Position numbers and translations under genes: made by a program. The notes beneath the pieces are model-generated. The model made no database searches. It was not told where the DNA came from and worked only from the letters and a program-made list of their open reading frames with translations. Positions 25,610 through 33,020 of a stretch of DNA of 33,572 nt are shown one piece after another. The DNA is from Armatimonadota bacterium (lineage in GTDB: Bacteria > Armatimonadota > UBA5829): assembly GCA_012522575.1 (NCBI GenBank), contig JAAYKE010000048.1, positions 1-33,572 on the forward strand. Direction: 5' to 3'. Position 1 is the first letter of the stretch. Each line of letters begins with the position of its first letter.

Positions 25610-26368
25610 CTATTTGAACTGTTGCTTTCGATAATGCTCATCAGGTCGAGTGTAAATTCGGTTCACATTTTCCTTAGTAAAATAATTTACCCCGCCAAAA
25701 ACGTGCGCTCCGGCCAGCACCTTGCAGGTCTTGCACCACATCGCCGTGATTGCTTCTACTTCGTGGGCGGTTTTGCCCAGCGCTATCATACCGTGGTTCT
25801 GAATCAGAATCACTTTAGGGTTGCAGTTTTGCTCTTCGACGAACTTCAGGGAGCGTTGTCGAATAATTCGCGCCAATTCCAGCCCGGGATCGACATATTC
25901 TATATAGATCGGCTCCACTCCGCAGTAGACTATCTCGTCCGGGAAAATCCTGCCTCGCAGAATCTTTTCGGCATTGACGCTGCACAGAAGCGAATTGACA
26001 GAAGTCGGGTGCGTATGGCCGACGAAGTTTACATCCGGCAGGCTCAGAAGAAAAGCGTGAAAAGTCGTCTCAACCGATGGCTTAACCTTGTTTTCAGGAT
26101 CGGCGCAGACCGCAAAGAGAGCGTCTTTTATTTCCTCATCGCTCAAGTCCCCGGAATCCAGAATCGCCAGCGCGTCCCTGCTTTTCACCTTCACAAATGT
26201 GTCATTATCCGATTTCGAAAGATATTTGCCACTGGCTTTGACGAAGAAGTAGTCGTCGTCTATCTTCGCCGAGGTGTTACCCTCTCCGAGAATAACATAG
26301 TCACTCTCAGGCTCGCCAAGCAGCAGCGACATATTTACTAGCTCACTTAGAACAGTTTGTTCATCCAT
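25610..26368 (-). CDS. Class II aldolase/adducin family protein
   Basis: A 252-residue zinc-dependent class II aldolase of the fuculose/rhamnulose-phosphate type. It shows the phosphate-binding loop LGEGNTSAK, a catalytic-position Glu100 in SVETTFHAF, zinc ligands His118 and His120 in VGHTHP, and a third histidine in IQNHGMIALG. Such enzymes split a ketose-1-phosphate into dihydroxyacetone phosphate and an aldehyde. The ATG has a strong GGAGGAT upstream. It is the first gene of a leftward operon with an MDR dehydrogenase, an SrlD-like SDR and GH130, suggesting breakdown of a phosphorylated polyol or ketose; no kinase or transporter is seen. The exact substrate is unknown. Confidence 0.88.
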   Translation of the reverse strand: MDEQTVLSELVNMSLLLGEPESDYVILGEGNTSAKIDDDYFFVKASGKYLSKSDNDTFVKVKSRDALAILDSGDLSDEEIKDALFAVCADPENKVKPSVETTFHAFLLSLPDVNFVGHTHPTSVNSLLCSVNAEKILRGRIFPDEIVYCGVEPIYIEYVDPGLELARIIRQRSLKFVEEQNCNPKVILIQNHGMIALGKTAHEVEAITAMWCKTCKVLAGAHVFGGVNYFTKENVNRIYTRPDEHYRKQQFK

Positions 26369-26388
26369 AGATCATCCTCCAGACACGC

Positions 26389-26445
26389 AAAAAGCCGGCT
26401 CAGGCCGGGCATGGGTATTCTACAGCAAACCGGCCCTACAGTCTA
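26389..26445 (-). promoter_or_regulatory. Leader of the aldolase operon: candidate promoter and terminator/antiterminator-like hairpins
   Basis: Read leftward there is TAGACT (26440-26445), a 17-base spacer and TAGAAT (26417-26422). A short GC stem follows, CCGGC-CTGA-GCCGG then CTTTTT (26389-26408), which resembles an intrinsic terminator ahead of the aldolase gene. An upstream GGCCGG (26430-26435) could pair with CCGGCC (26403-26408) and break that stem. The pairing needs transcription to begin upstream of 26435, which conflicts with the promoter listed here, so only one of the two readings can be right. Confidence 0.35.
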
Positions 26446-26511
26446 GTGCTACCGCCGTGGTATCAGCTCACAAATGATGAGCGCCCCTGTCCGTAGTGTC
26501 CGATCTCCGTC

Positions 26512-26630
26512 TTAGAGGTTGGAAGTTGGATGTTAGAGGTTGGGAATGGGGTGGCGATACCGGCTCGAACCTCGGACATCTGACCTCGGAGATCGAAAAA
26601 AGCAGATCTCTCACTACGTTCGAAATGACA
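26512..26630. repeat. Low-complexity direct repeats plus a dispersed-repeat-like motif
   Basis: Two 21-base units beginning TTAGAGGTTGG (26512 and 26533) are followed by two units of ACCTCGGA (26569 and 26583). The segment then reads AGATCTCTCACTACGTTCGA and continues into AATGACA. On the reverse strand this last part translates to CHFERSERS, a peptide I recall from spurious short ORFs in many unrelated bacterial genomes, where it marks a dispersed intergenic repeat. Base composition and periodicity differ clearly from the flanking genes. Confidence 0.6.
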
Positions 26631-26769
26631 TATTTTGTGTGGCTGGGACAGAGGCCAGTCACTACAATCACTCACGAAGAAGTGTGTTGCTACTGCCGCC
26701 CATACAGCCGCGTTTCATTCACAGCGATGCGAGGGTAGTAAGTAGGCAGGCAGTCAGAGGGGGACAAAG

Positions 26770-27111
26770 ATGAATGAATCACAAGCAAAGTGCGCCGCCT
26801 GTGAAGGGCTGACTTCCACGCTGTCTGCGGATCAGATTCAGAAAAATCTACGGCAGATACCCGGTTGGGAGCAGGTGCAAAACACGATTGCTCGAACGTT
26901 TCGATTTGCCGATTTTGCACAGGCTATGGATTTTGCCAAAGGGATTGCGCTGATCGCTGAAGAAGAAAATCACCATCCGGAACTTCACGTAGCGTGGGGC
27001 AGGGTGACTGTCGAGTTAACCACCCATTCCGTCGGCGGGCTTTCGTTAAACGATTTTATTGTGGCCGCCAAGATCAACAGGCTGTGGGATCAAACCGAAC
27101 ACGCCGAATGA
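26770..27111 (+). CDS. phhB: 4a-hydroxytetrahydrobiopterin dehydratase (pterin-4a-carbinolamine dehydratase)
   Basis: A 113-residue protein with the complete family signature EEENHHPELHVAWGRVTVEL followed by TTHSVGGLSLNDF; His68, His69 and His86 are the active-site histidines. It dehydrates the 4a-carbinolamine form of a tetrahydropterin so that it can be recycled after aromatic amino acid hydroxylation. The length is normal. The N-terminus has a CAAC pair not needed for activity. GAGGGGGAC precedes the ATG. Its stop is 23 bases before a FolM-like pteridine reductase and then folB, folK and folE, so here it probably belongs to pterin synthesis or repair. No phenylalanine hydroxylase gene is in view. 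Confidence 0.93.
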   Translation: MNESQAKCAACEGLTSTLSADQIQKNLRQIPGWEQVQNTIARTFRFADFAQAMDFAKGIALIAEEENHHPELHVAWGRVTVELTTHSVGGLSLNDFIVAAKINRLWDQTEHAE

Positions 27112-27134
27112 AATCAGCAGGAGTCTAAAACTGT

Positions 27135-27875
27135 ATGAGCCTTTCAGGTCAAAGTGCGCTAATCACCGGCGGCGCGAGGAGAATTGGCCGCGAGATCGCC
27201 CTTACTCTGGCGCGCGCCGGGGTCAATATCATAGTGCATTATCGCTCTTCATCTCAGGAAGCGGAGGCATTGGCCGCTGAACTGCGACAGCTTGGAGTAA
27301 AAGCATATACCATCAAATGCGACCTTGCAGATGAGCAGCACATTGATGAGCTTGTCGACAATGCTGCGCAAATCGCAGGGCCGATAAACATACTCATCAA
27401 CAATGCCTCGGCCTATCCCAAGGCAGAGTTCGACACAATCACCCGCAGCGAACTGCTTTCCGCCATCACCACCGATGCATGGGCTCCGTTTGCTTTGGGA
27501 CGTCGATTTGGCCGCATGCCTGAGGCCAGACACATCGTGAACCTGCTCGATACGCGAATATTCGGAGATTATGACTGGCGGCATTTCGGTTATCATGCCG
27601 CTAAGGACCTCCTCGCTTTATTTACGAAAATGATGGCGATTAAGCTCGCTCCGCAAGTCGCCGTAAACGCGGTCGCACCGGGATTGATTCTGCCTCCCGA
27701 AGGAATGCCGCAAAGCTATATGGAAGGCCTCACAGGCGAACTGCCGTTGAAAAAAGTGGGAAGCCCGGAGTTTGTGGCGGAGGCGGTGATGTTTCTGGTG
27801 CAAAGTCAGTTCATCACAGGGCAGGTCATTTTTGTGGATGGAGGAAGACATCTGAGAGAGGCCGGACGTGGATAA
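27135..27875 (+). CDS. SDR oxidoreductase, FolM/pteridine reductase-like
   Basis: A 246-residue short-chain dehydrogenase. The cofactor motif is TGGARRIGREIA; the TGxxxRxG form with arginine is typical of NADPH-dependent pteridine reductases (PTR1/FolM) rather than FabG. The active-site strand reads HIVNLLDTR, with Asp in the usual Ser position, followed by YHAAK as the YxxxK pair; both traits match PTR1/FolM. NNAS replaces the usual NNAG. The end is TGQVIFVDGGRHL. It probably reduces dihydromonapterin or dihydrofolate-type pterins, consistent with its place between the pterin dehydratase and folB. It overlaps the folB GTG start by 8 bases. A general SDR role cannot be excluded. Confidence 0.8.
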   Translation: MSLSGQSALITGGARRIGREIALTLARAGVNIIVHYRSSSQEAEALAAELRQLGVKAYTIKCDLADEQHIDELVDNAAQIAGPINILINNASAYPKAEFDTITRSELLSAITTDAWAPFALGRRFGRMPEARHIVNLLDTRIFGDYDWRHFGYHAAKDLLALFTKMMAIKLAPQVAVNAVAPGLILPPEGMPQSYMEGLTGELPLKKVGSPEFVAEAVMFLVQSQFITGQVIFVDGGRHLREAGRG

Positions 27876-28224
27876 AATAACCATACGAGAGATCGCCCTG
27901 CGTTGCATAATTGGCATCTATCCGGAAGAGCGGCGAGAAAAACAGGATGTGATCATCACGATCACCCTCCACGCCGATCTTCGACGGGCGGCAGAGACGG
28001 ACAATGTTGCCGATACGGTAGACTATAAGGCGGTGAAAAAAGCTGTAGTAAATCTCGTGGAGGGCAGCAGTTTTATGCTGGTGGAAGCCCTCGCACAGGC
28101 CGTTGCTGACAAATGTCTCAGCTTCGATGGCGTGCAGGAGGCGGATGTTGTTGTCGAAAAGCCGGGAGCGCTGAGGTTCACTCGAACTGTTGAAGTGGAG
28201 ATGTCTCGCAGAAGAGACGGCTGA
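27868..28224 (+). CDS. folB: Dihydroneopterin aldolase FolB
   Basis: A 118-residue FolB. It opens with DKITIREIALRCIIGIYPEERREKQDV, which matches the family pattern for the pterin-binding start, and continues with DTVDYKAVKKAVVNLVEGSSFMLVEALAQAVAD and the closing VVVEKPGALRFTRTVEVEMSR. It converts 7,8-dihydroneopterin to 6-hydroxymethyl-7,8-dihydropterin and glycolaldehyde in folate synthesis. Translation starts at GTG 27868 with GAGAGAGG upstream, overlapping the previous gene by 8 bases. The stop overlaps the folK start by one base (TGATG), so the two are coupled; the next pathway step is indeed FolK. Confidence 0.95.
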   Translation: MDKITIREIALRCIIGIYPEERREKQDVIITITLHADLRRAAETDNVADTVDYKAVKKAVVNLVEGSSFMLVEALAQAVADKCLSFDGVQEADVVVEKPGALRFTRTVEVEMSRRRDG

Positions 28225-28760
28225 TGGCTCAGGTTTTTGTCAGTATCGGGTCGAATATCGATCCGCAAACCAACATCACCGAAGCCTTTCGCAGACTTCT
28301 GGCTTTGGGTGGCGTTGTCGGCGTCTCCAAATTCTATCTGACTGAACCATATCTGGCGCAAGGGCCGTCGTTTTATAACGGCGTGGTTCAACTCAGCGTC
28401 GATTTGAAGCCGCTGCAGCTTAAAAATCAAGTACTGCGCACTATCGAAACTGACCTTGGGCGCGTTCGGACCGAGGATAAATATGCGCCAAGGCAGATAG
28501 ATTTGGATATTATAATATATGATGATCTGGTAATTGACGATCCCGATCTTACGATACCCGACCCGGAGATCGCGATTCGACCGTTTTTAGCCGTGCCTTT
28601 GTGTGACCTTGCGCCGGATATTATTCTGCCGGGAACCGGGATCAGGCTGGCGGATATCGTTAGTAAGATGCGAACCGATACAATGGCGGAGTTGACGGAT
28701 TTCACCGAAAAAATAAAACAGGAGTTTACAGGATGGATCAAAAGAGAGTCGCGGAGCTGA
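28224..28760 (+). CDS. folK: 2-amino-4-hydroxy-6-hydroxymethyldihydropteridine diphosphokinase FolK
   Basis: A 178-residue HPPK. The family signatures are [15 protein letters not shown] at the N-terminus, [21 protein letters not shown], and the core [25 protein letters not shown] carrying the conserved Arg and Asp residues that bind ATP and magnesium. It pyrophosphorylates 6-hydroxymethyl-7,8-dihydropterin, making the substrate for FolP. The C-terminus extends past the typical 160 residues and overlaps the folE start by 28 bases, which provides the folE Shine-Dalgarno (CAGGAG). folP is absent from this window. Confidence 0.96.
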   Translation: MAQVFVSIGSNIDPQTNITEAFRRLLALGGVVGVSKFYLTEPYLAQGPSFYNGVVQLSVDLKPLQLKNQVLRTIETDLGRVRTEDKYAPRQIDLDIIIYDDLVIDDPDLTIPDPEIAIRPFLAVPLCDLAPDIILPGTGIRLADIVSKMRTDTMAELTDFTEKIKQEFTGWIKRESRS

Positions 28761-29308
28761 TCCGCGAGTTGTTGATAGAGATAGGAGAGGACCCCAACCG
28801 CGAAGGGCTGATTCGCACCCCTGAGCGAGTGGCCAAGTCCTATGAGTTTTTGACCAGCGGCTGCAAGACCAGCGTCCACGAAATCACCTCCGGCGCGATC
28901 TTCGAGCAGGACACCAATAATATGATCGTGCTGCGCGATATCGAGGTTTACAGCCTCTGCGAGCACCACATGCTGCCATTTTTTGGCCGCTGTCATATCG
29001 GTTACGTATCCAAGAAAAAAGTGCTGGGCGTAAGCAAACTCGCTCGAATCGTCGACTGCTATGCGCGGCGGCTGCAGATACAGGAAAGGCTCACCCAGCA
29101 GATCGCTCGCGCCATAATGGATACGCTGCATGCCGAGGGAGTCGGAGTGGTGATGGAATGTCAGCACCTGTGTATGATGATGCGGGGAGTGCAAAAGCAG
29201 AACTCGCTTATGAATACATCGTCCGTTCTCGGCAGTTTCCACGATTCGGTCGCAACGCGCAATGAGTTTCTTGCGCTGATAAGCAAGCGGCGCGTCAACG
29301 ATGGATAG
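28733..29308 (+). CDS. folE: GTP cyclohydrolase I FolE (type IA)
   Basis: A 191-residue FolE with all zinc ligands: Cys76 and His79 in [10 protein letters not shown] and Cys147 in [11 protein letters not shown]. Other signatures are [18 protein letters not shown] and [19 protein letters not shown]. It converts GTP to dihydroneopterin triphosphate, the first step of folate and pterin synthesis. The gene is last in the five-gene pterin operon although it catalyses the first step. The start is ATG 28733 after ACAGGAGTTTACAGG, within the folK reading frame. The canonical zinc site makes the zinc-independent FolE2 type impossible. Confidence 0.97.
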   Translation: MDQKRVAELIRELLIEIGEDPNREGLIRTPERVAKSYEFLTSGCKTSVHEITSGAIFEQDTNNMIVLRDIEVYSLCEHHMLPFFGRCHIGYVSKKKVLGVSKLARIVDCYARRLQIQERLTQQIARAIMDTLHAEGVGVVMECQHLCMMMRGVQKQNSLMNTSSVLGSFHDSVATRNEFLALISKRRVNDG

Positions 29309-29362
29309 CCGAATAATTACAGGCAAAAGCAAAATAAATCTTTCCGCGCAATAGCAAAATCC

Positions 29363-29391
29363 TTGTATGATCGTCTCATATTTGGTACTAT
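29363..29391 (+). promoter_or_regulatory. Putative promoter giving a leaderless hisH mRNA
   Basis: TTGTAT (29363-29368), a 17-base spacer and TACTAT (29386-29391), with an overlapping TATAAA at 29389-29394. The GTG of hisH starts at 29399, 7 bases after the -10 box, where transcription would begin. The -35 hexamer is identical to that before tRNA-Ala. Confidence 0.5.
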
Positions 29392-29398
29392 AAATTCA

Positions 29399-30022
29399 GT
29401 GATAGCGATCATAGATTACAACGCGGGCAACCTCACCAGCGTCAGGCTGGCACTGGAATATATTGGAGCAGATTGTGAAATCACAAGCGATCCCAAGCAT
29501 ATTCTGGCGGCTGAACGCGTTATTTTCCCGGGAGTCGGTGCAGCCGGCGCTGCGATGGCCGAACTGCGAAAACTCGGACTGTTGGATACGATCAAAACCG
29601 TTGTAGACAACAACACCCCGTTTTTGGGTATATGTCTCGGCACACAGGTCATATTCGAGTTTTCAGAAGAAGACGGCGGCACTGCCTGCATTGGATTAGT
29701 GCCAGGGGCGGTCAAGAGATTTTCATCTTCCGACCCTATGTGCAAGATTCCCCAGATCGGCTGGAACACCGTCCAAATTGAGTGGCCTCATCCGCTGTTT
29801 GAGGGCATAAAAGACTCCAGTGAGTTCTATTTTGTTCACAGCTACTATCCATCGGTAGCCGCCCGCAGCTATGTTATGGGACAAACGGAATATGCAGGAG
29901 TCTGCTTCGCCTCGGCAGTCGGAATAGGCAGCCTTTTCGCTGTGCAATTCCATCCGGAACGCTCCGGCAGAGTCGGATTAAAAATGCTGGAGAACTTCAG
30001 TAAGTGGGTACCATTATGTTGA
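29399..30022 (+). CDS. hisH: Imidazole glycerol phosphate synthase, glutamine amidotransferase subunit HisH
   Basis: A 207-residue class I glutamine amidotransferase that supplies ammonia to HisF in histidine synthesis. The opening IAIIDYNAGNLTSV, oxyanion-region PGVGAAGAAM, nucleophile Cys79 in FLGICLGTQVIF, the HSYYP segment, and His185/Glu187 in VQFHPERSGRVGL complete the Cys-His-Glu triad. The usual GICLGMQ is GICLGTQ here. The tracked TTG start at 29363 coincides with the -35 box and adds 12 unlike residues, so I place the start at GTG 29399. No Shine-Dalgarno precedes it. It overlaps hisF by 7 bases. Confidence 0.95.
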   Translation: MIAIIDYNAGNLTSVRLALEYIGADCEITSDPKHILAAERVIFPGVGAAGAAMAELRKLGLLDTIKTVVDNNTPFLGICLGTQVIFEFSEEDGGTACIGLVPGAVKRFSSSDPMCKIPQIGWNTVQIEWPHPLFEGIKDSSEFYFVHSYYPSVAARSYVMGQTEYAGVCFASAVGIGSLFAVQFHPERSGRVGLKMLENFSKWVPLC

Positions 30023-30792
30023 TCAAAAGAATCATTCCCTGCCTTGATGTACGCAATAAAAAGGTCACCAAGGGTGTCAAATTTCGGGACAATGTCGATC
30101 TAGGCGACCCCATAGAAATGGCTGTAGCCTACAGCGAGGGCGGATGCGACGAGCTGGTCCTATACGATATAACAGCGTCAGCCGAGCGTCGGCCTATCGA
30201 CATCGACCTGGTAAGAGAAGTCGGCAAAGTCGTGCATATACCCTTCGCGGTGGGCGGCGGCATAGAGACCCTCGACGACATCTATTCCGTATTGAACGCC
30301 GGAGCCGAGAAAGTCTCCGTCAACTCCCTTGCAGTCAAAAACCCTGCAATTATTGCCGAAGGTGCAAAACGATTTGGCTCGCAGTGCATTGTGCTCGGCA
30401 TGGACCCCGTCAAATCCGATGACGAAAAGTTTGCCAGCGGATACGAGATCACAACTCGAGGCTTCAGGGAATTCACCGGCATGGACGCGCTCGATTGGGC
30501 GAAAAAGGCGGAGGATCTGGGAGTAGGGGAGATCGTTGTCAATTCAGTCGACGCTGACGGAACGCGCGATGGCTTCGAGTTGAACCTGACCAGACTGATC
30601 TCGACCAATGTCGGCATACCGGTAGTCGCATCCGGCGGAGCCGGTACTCCTCAGCATCTGGTTGATGTTTTCAGCGAGGGCGCAGCGGATGCGGCCATCG
30701 TCGCGAGCATGGTGCACTCCGGGGACTATACGATCAGGCAAATCAAAGAGGAACTGGCCAGGGCAGGCATACCTGTTCGCTGCACCTGGTAG
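30016..30792 (+). CDS. hisF: Imidazole glycerol phosphate synthase, cyclase subunit HisF
   Basis: A 258-residue (beta-alpha)8 barrel. It begins with LIKRIIPCLDVRNKKVTKGVKF, which includes catalytic Asp11-type residue in CLDV. ELVLYDITAS, FAVGGGIETLDD, the second catalytic aspartate region VLGMDPVK, and NSVDADGTRDGFE (phosphate-binding, usually DRDGT) complete the signature. HisF uses ammonia from HisH to form imidazole glycerol phosphate and AICAR. ATG 30016 is preferred to the tracked GTG 30004 because it gives the exact family N-terminus; it lies inside the hisH end. The other his genes are not in this window. Confidence 0.97.
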   Translation: MLIKRIIPCLDVRNKKVTKGVKFRDNVDLGDPIEMAVAYSEGGCDELVLYDITASAERRPIDIDLVREVGKVVHIPFAVGGGIETLDDIYSVLNAGAEKVSVNSLAVKNPAIIAEGAKRFGSQCIVLGMDPVKSDDEKFASGYEITTRGFREFTGMDALDWAKKAEDLGVGEIVVNSVDADGTRDGFELNLTRLISTNVGIPVVASGGAGTPQHLVDVFSEGAADAAIVASMVHSGDYTIRQIKEELARAGIPVRCTW

Positions 30793-30799
30793 TTTGCCG

Positions 30800-31429
30800 C
30801 TAAAGGGAGACGAACTTTCGCATTTTGTCCAGCTTTACAGGGCCGATGCCCTTGACATCGTCAAGCTGGTCAACGCTGGTAAATCGACGAATCTGAGAGC
30901 GATACTCCAATATCGACTGCGCCGTTGACGGCCCGACACCCGGCAGACGCTGGAGTTCCCCTGCATCGGCGGTGTTAATATTCACCGTGCCATCCTGCGG
31001 ACTTTGCAGTTTATTTGATGACGCCGGTTTTGTTTCGACTGTATAACCGGCAGTCGCAGCGGGCGCTGCAGTCGCGCCTGCGTTGTGCGGTTCGGACTCG
31101 GATGGCACATATATTCTGCTGCCGTCTTCAATCATTGCGGCCAGATTAAGACAATCTACGTCCGCGCCGTCTTTCGCTCCTCCGGCCTTTTTTATGGCAT
31201 CCATTACGCGCTTGCCTTTGGGAAGAGTATATACGCCCGGATTGTTGACGCATCCTGCGACGTGAAATATGACCTCCCCGCTTTGATCGCCGCCTGTGGG
31301 TTCTGTGAGAACTACATCACCCTGGATATGCGCTCTGGAAGTCTGCGCGATCTTCAACGACATGCCCAGCACAATCAGACCTACAATGGCAAGCAGAGTC
31401 AGCTTTTGATTTTTAGAGAACTCCGGCAT
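30800..31429 (-). CDS. comEA: ComEA-like competence DNA-binding protein (SLBB + helix-hairpin-helix)
   Basis: A 209-residue membrane-anchored protein. One N-terminal helix (about residues 9-26) precedes an SLBB domain (VIFHVAGCVNNPGVYTLPKG through GSRIYVPSE). An Ala/Pro/Ser-rich linker follows, then a C-terminal tandem helix-hairpin-helix domain (NINTADAGELQRLPGVGPSTAQSILEYR and FTSVDQLDDVKGIGPVKLDKMR). This order is that of Gram-positive-type ComEA, the receptor for double-stranded DNA in natural transformation. No comEC is adjacent. GGAGG lies upstream of the ATG. The gene converges with hisF across 7 bases and follows the glycoside hydrolase gene by 20 bases, perhaps in one transcript. Confidence 0.93.
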   Translation of the reverse strand: MPEFSKNQKLTLLAIVGLIVLGMSLKIAQTSRAHIQGDVVLTEPTGGDQSGEVIFHVAGCVNNPGVYTLPKGKRVMDAIKKAGGAKDGADVDCLNLAAMIEDGSRIYVPSESEPHNAGATAAPAATAGYTVETKPASSNKLQSPQDGTVNINTADAGELQRLPGVGPSTAQSILEYRSQIRRFTSVDQLDDVKGIGPVKLDKMRKFVSL

Positions 31430-31449
31430 CTGCGCCTCCGTATGTTATG

Positions 31450-32832
31450 CTAAATGTCCCACGGGTCCGGCACGTGCCTTGGGTCAATGTTCTTCTTTTT
31501 ATCGGGTTCCGGCTTGCCCGTCGGGGATTTTGGCTTCGGTTCGCTTGCATAAATGAGATTTATGGACGTCGGCACCAGGCTGTCGACCACAACTCGCTGT
31601 ATCTCGATTCCGCCGGCGACTTCCTTATATTCATAGCCCACGGGTCTCATCGGAATCTTTGTTGGGACGAACACATTGACGGTGGTCGCAGGTTTTCGCA
31701 GGATTGCGGAGTTTAGTTGTGATTCCAGCAGCCATTTATATGTCGGGCGCGGACTCATATCTCTGCGCACGATCCCATAGCCATAATCATCAATGGTCAT
31801 GCCGGAAGGCAGCGACGCTTTGGTTTTGATTTCTCCATCATCATCGCGCTCATTGCCGGCCTGAAACTGATAAGGCAGCGTTTTATTGAACAGCCCCAGC
31901 TCGGTGTTCTTTTCCAGGCTTGTTCGATAATCCTCCAACTGTTTGGCGTCGAACGCGGTCGCGTCATCCTGCGCAGGGTTCCAGTCGTGCGGATAACCCC
32001 AGGCTCCGACTACATTGCCCGCATCCAAACCGAACTCAGTATTCCACAGCGGCTTATTCTCATCGTCGAATTCCGCCATTATTTTCCGCACATTTTGTCC
32101 GCGCTCGACAAACGCAAGCGAAAACGGCGCCCCGTATGTGTGGATATTCATGATATCAAAAAAGCGCTTTCCGCCGCCCTGATAGATACCTCTTGGGAAG
32201 TCCGCAGTGTCCGTCATCCCTCCGCACAGCACCCACGCAGCAGGATTGGCGGATTTGATCGCCGGATATACGATTTTAAGCATCTGCGTATATTGTTTGC
32301 CGCGCTCCACCATAGGGACGGAATCATTTGCGCCGAACAAGCACGTAAAGCCGGCATCCATTTCATTGAACAATTCCCAATATATGACGCTTGGGTATCT
32401 GCTTGCCATATCGGCCATAAAGCGTGCATATCTTTCATATCCCGCCAGCCTGTCGGAATAGCTCACTCCCGGAGGGTCGCCGTGGACGACTCCCACAAGA
32501 CAGATGCCCTCCTTGCGGCAATCATCTACCAGCTTATCCCATTGCGGCAGATATTTGGTATCATACAACCCGGCCTTGTCCGTGGTTTCCATTAGATTCC
32601 AGTAGAGAGTATGCCGCACCAGGCGTATTCCCAACTCGTCGACCATTTCGCGAGCGGGCTTGGACAAATCATGCATTCCCATGCCGAGTTCAGGTCTGGC
32701 GTCATAGACGACAACCCGGGTCTCGCAGGGACGATAAATTGTCGGTTTGGGAGCGCTGGCTGATGATGCAGGAGCGGCGATGGCCGAGACTGAAAACCCA
32801 AGCAAAACAAAAAACAGCAGGAGTGTGCGCAT
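31450..32832 (-). CDS. Secreted glycoside hydrolase of clan A (GH5/GH39-like)
   Basis: A 460-residue exported protein with a clear signal peptide (TLLLFFVLLGFSVSAIA, cut near AIAAPA). The catalytic TIM barrel shows VRHTLYWNLME early, the acid/base Glu157 in YWELFNEMD, MNIHTYGAP, and the nucleophile Glu266 in PLWNTEFGLD, the pattern of clan A retaining hydrolases. The C-terminal part is a small beta region and a charged tail rich in Lys and Pro. The family (GH5, GH39 or a related unclassified group) and the substrate cannot be resolved by eye. GGAGGG precedes the ATG. It may be co-transcribed with comEA, which is functionally unrelated. Confidence 0.83.
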   Translation of the reverse strand: MRTLLLFFVLLGFSVSAIAAPASSASAPKPTIYRPCETRVVVYDARPELGMGMHDLSKPAREMVDELGIRLVRHTLYWNLMETTDKAGLYDTKYLPQWDKLVDDCRKEGICLVGVVHGDPPGVSYSDRLAGYERYARFMADMASRYPSVIYWELFNEMDAGFTCLFGANDSVPMVERGKQYTQMLKIVYPAIKSANPAAWVLCGGMTDTADFPRGIYQGGGKRFFDIMNIHTYGAPFSLAFVERGQNVRKIMAEFDDENKPLWNTEFGLDAGNVVGAWGYPHDWNPAQDDATAFDAKQLEDYRTSLEKNTELGLFNKTLPYQFQAGNERDDDGEIKTKASLPSGMTIDDYGYGIVRRDMSPRPTYKWLLESQLNSAILRKPATTVNVFVPTKIPMRPVGYEYKEVAGGIEIQRVVVDSLVPTSINLIYASEPKPKSPTGKPEPDKKKNIDPRHVPDPWDI

Positions 32833-32866
32833 GTGATACCCTCCAAAAACACAGTTTTGTTGGCGT

Positions 32867-32895
32867 ATTGTAACACTATACGGGCTTTAAGTCGA
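32867..32895 (-). promoter_or_regulatory. Putative promoter for the glycoside hydrolase-comEA transcript
   Basis: On the minus strand: TCGACT (32890-32895), a 17-base spacer and TACAAT (32867-32872). Predicted start is about 30 bases before the ATG at 32832, leaving space for GGAGGG. The -35 box is weak (4 of 6). Confidence 0.4.
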
Positions 32896-32918
32896 GTAAT
32901 TTTAGGGTCGAGGAGGTA

Positions 32919-32947
32919 TTGACAGGCGGCGGTCAGGCCAATATAAT
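32919..32947 (+). promoter_or_regulatory. Consensus sigma70 promoter of the tRNA-tuf operon
   Basis: A perfect TTGACA (32919-32924), an exact 17-base spacer and a perfect TATAAT (32942-32947). It is the strongest promoter in the window, as expected for stable RNA and EF-Tu. Start near 32954 leaves a leader of about 67 bases before tRNA-Thr. Confidence 0.85.
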
Positions 32948-33020
32948 ATATCGGATATGCCATTGAGGTCGACCCTGAAAAGGCGTTGCGACCTTCGGCG
33001 CGACTGGCAAGTCGATGTGG

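Larger units (their letters stand above)
26369..26769. other. Gene-free region between the aldolase operon and the pterin operon
   Basis: 400 bases without a credible gene. The left part is the leader of the leftward aldolase operon. The middle holds a repeat block (separate entry). The right part leads to the pterin dehydratase gene, with GAGGGGGAC as its ribosome-binding site; TACAAT at 26663-26668 could be a -10 box but no good -35 is at the right distance. A small hairpin GCTCA/TGAGC lies at 26466-26482. The short ORFs tracked here are low-complexity and unlike real proteins. Confidence 0.7.

Noticed and set aside
26463-26773. Several 67-80 aa ORFs on both strands in the gene-free region
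   Set aside because: They translate low-complexity repeats, overlap one another and show no protein-like composition.
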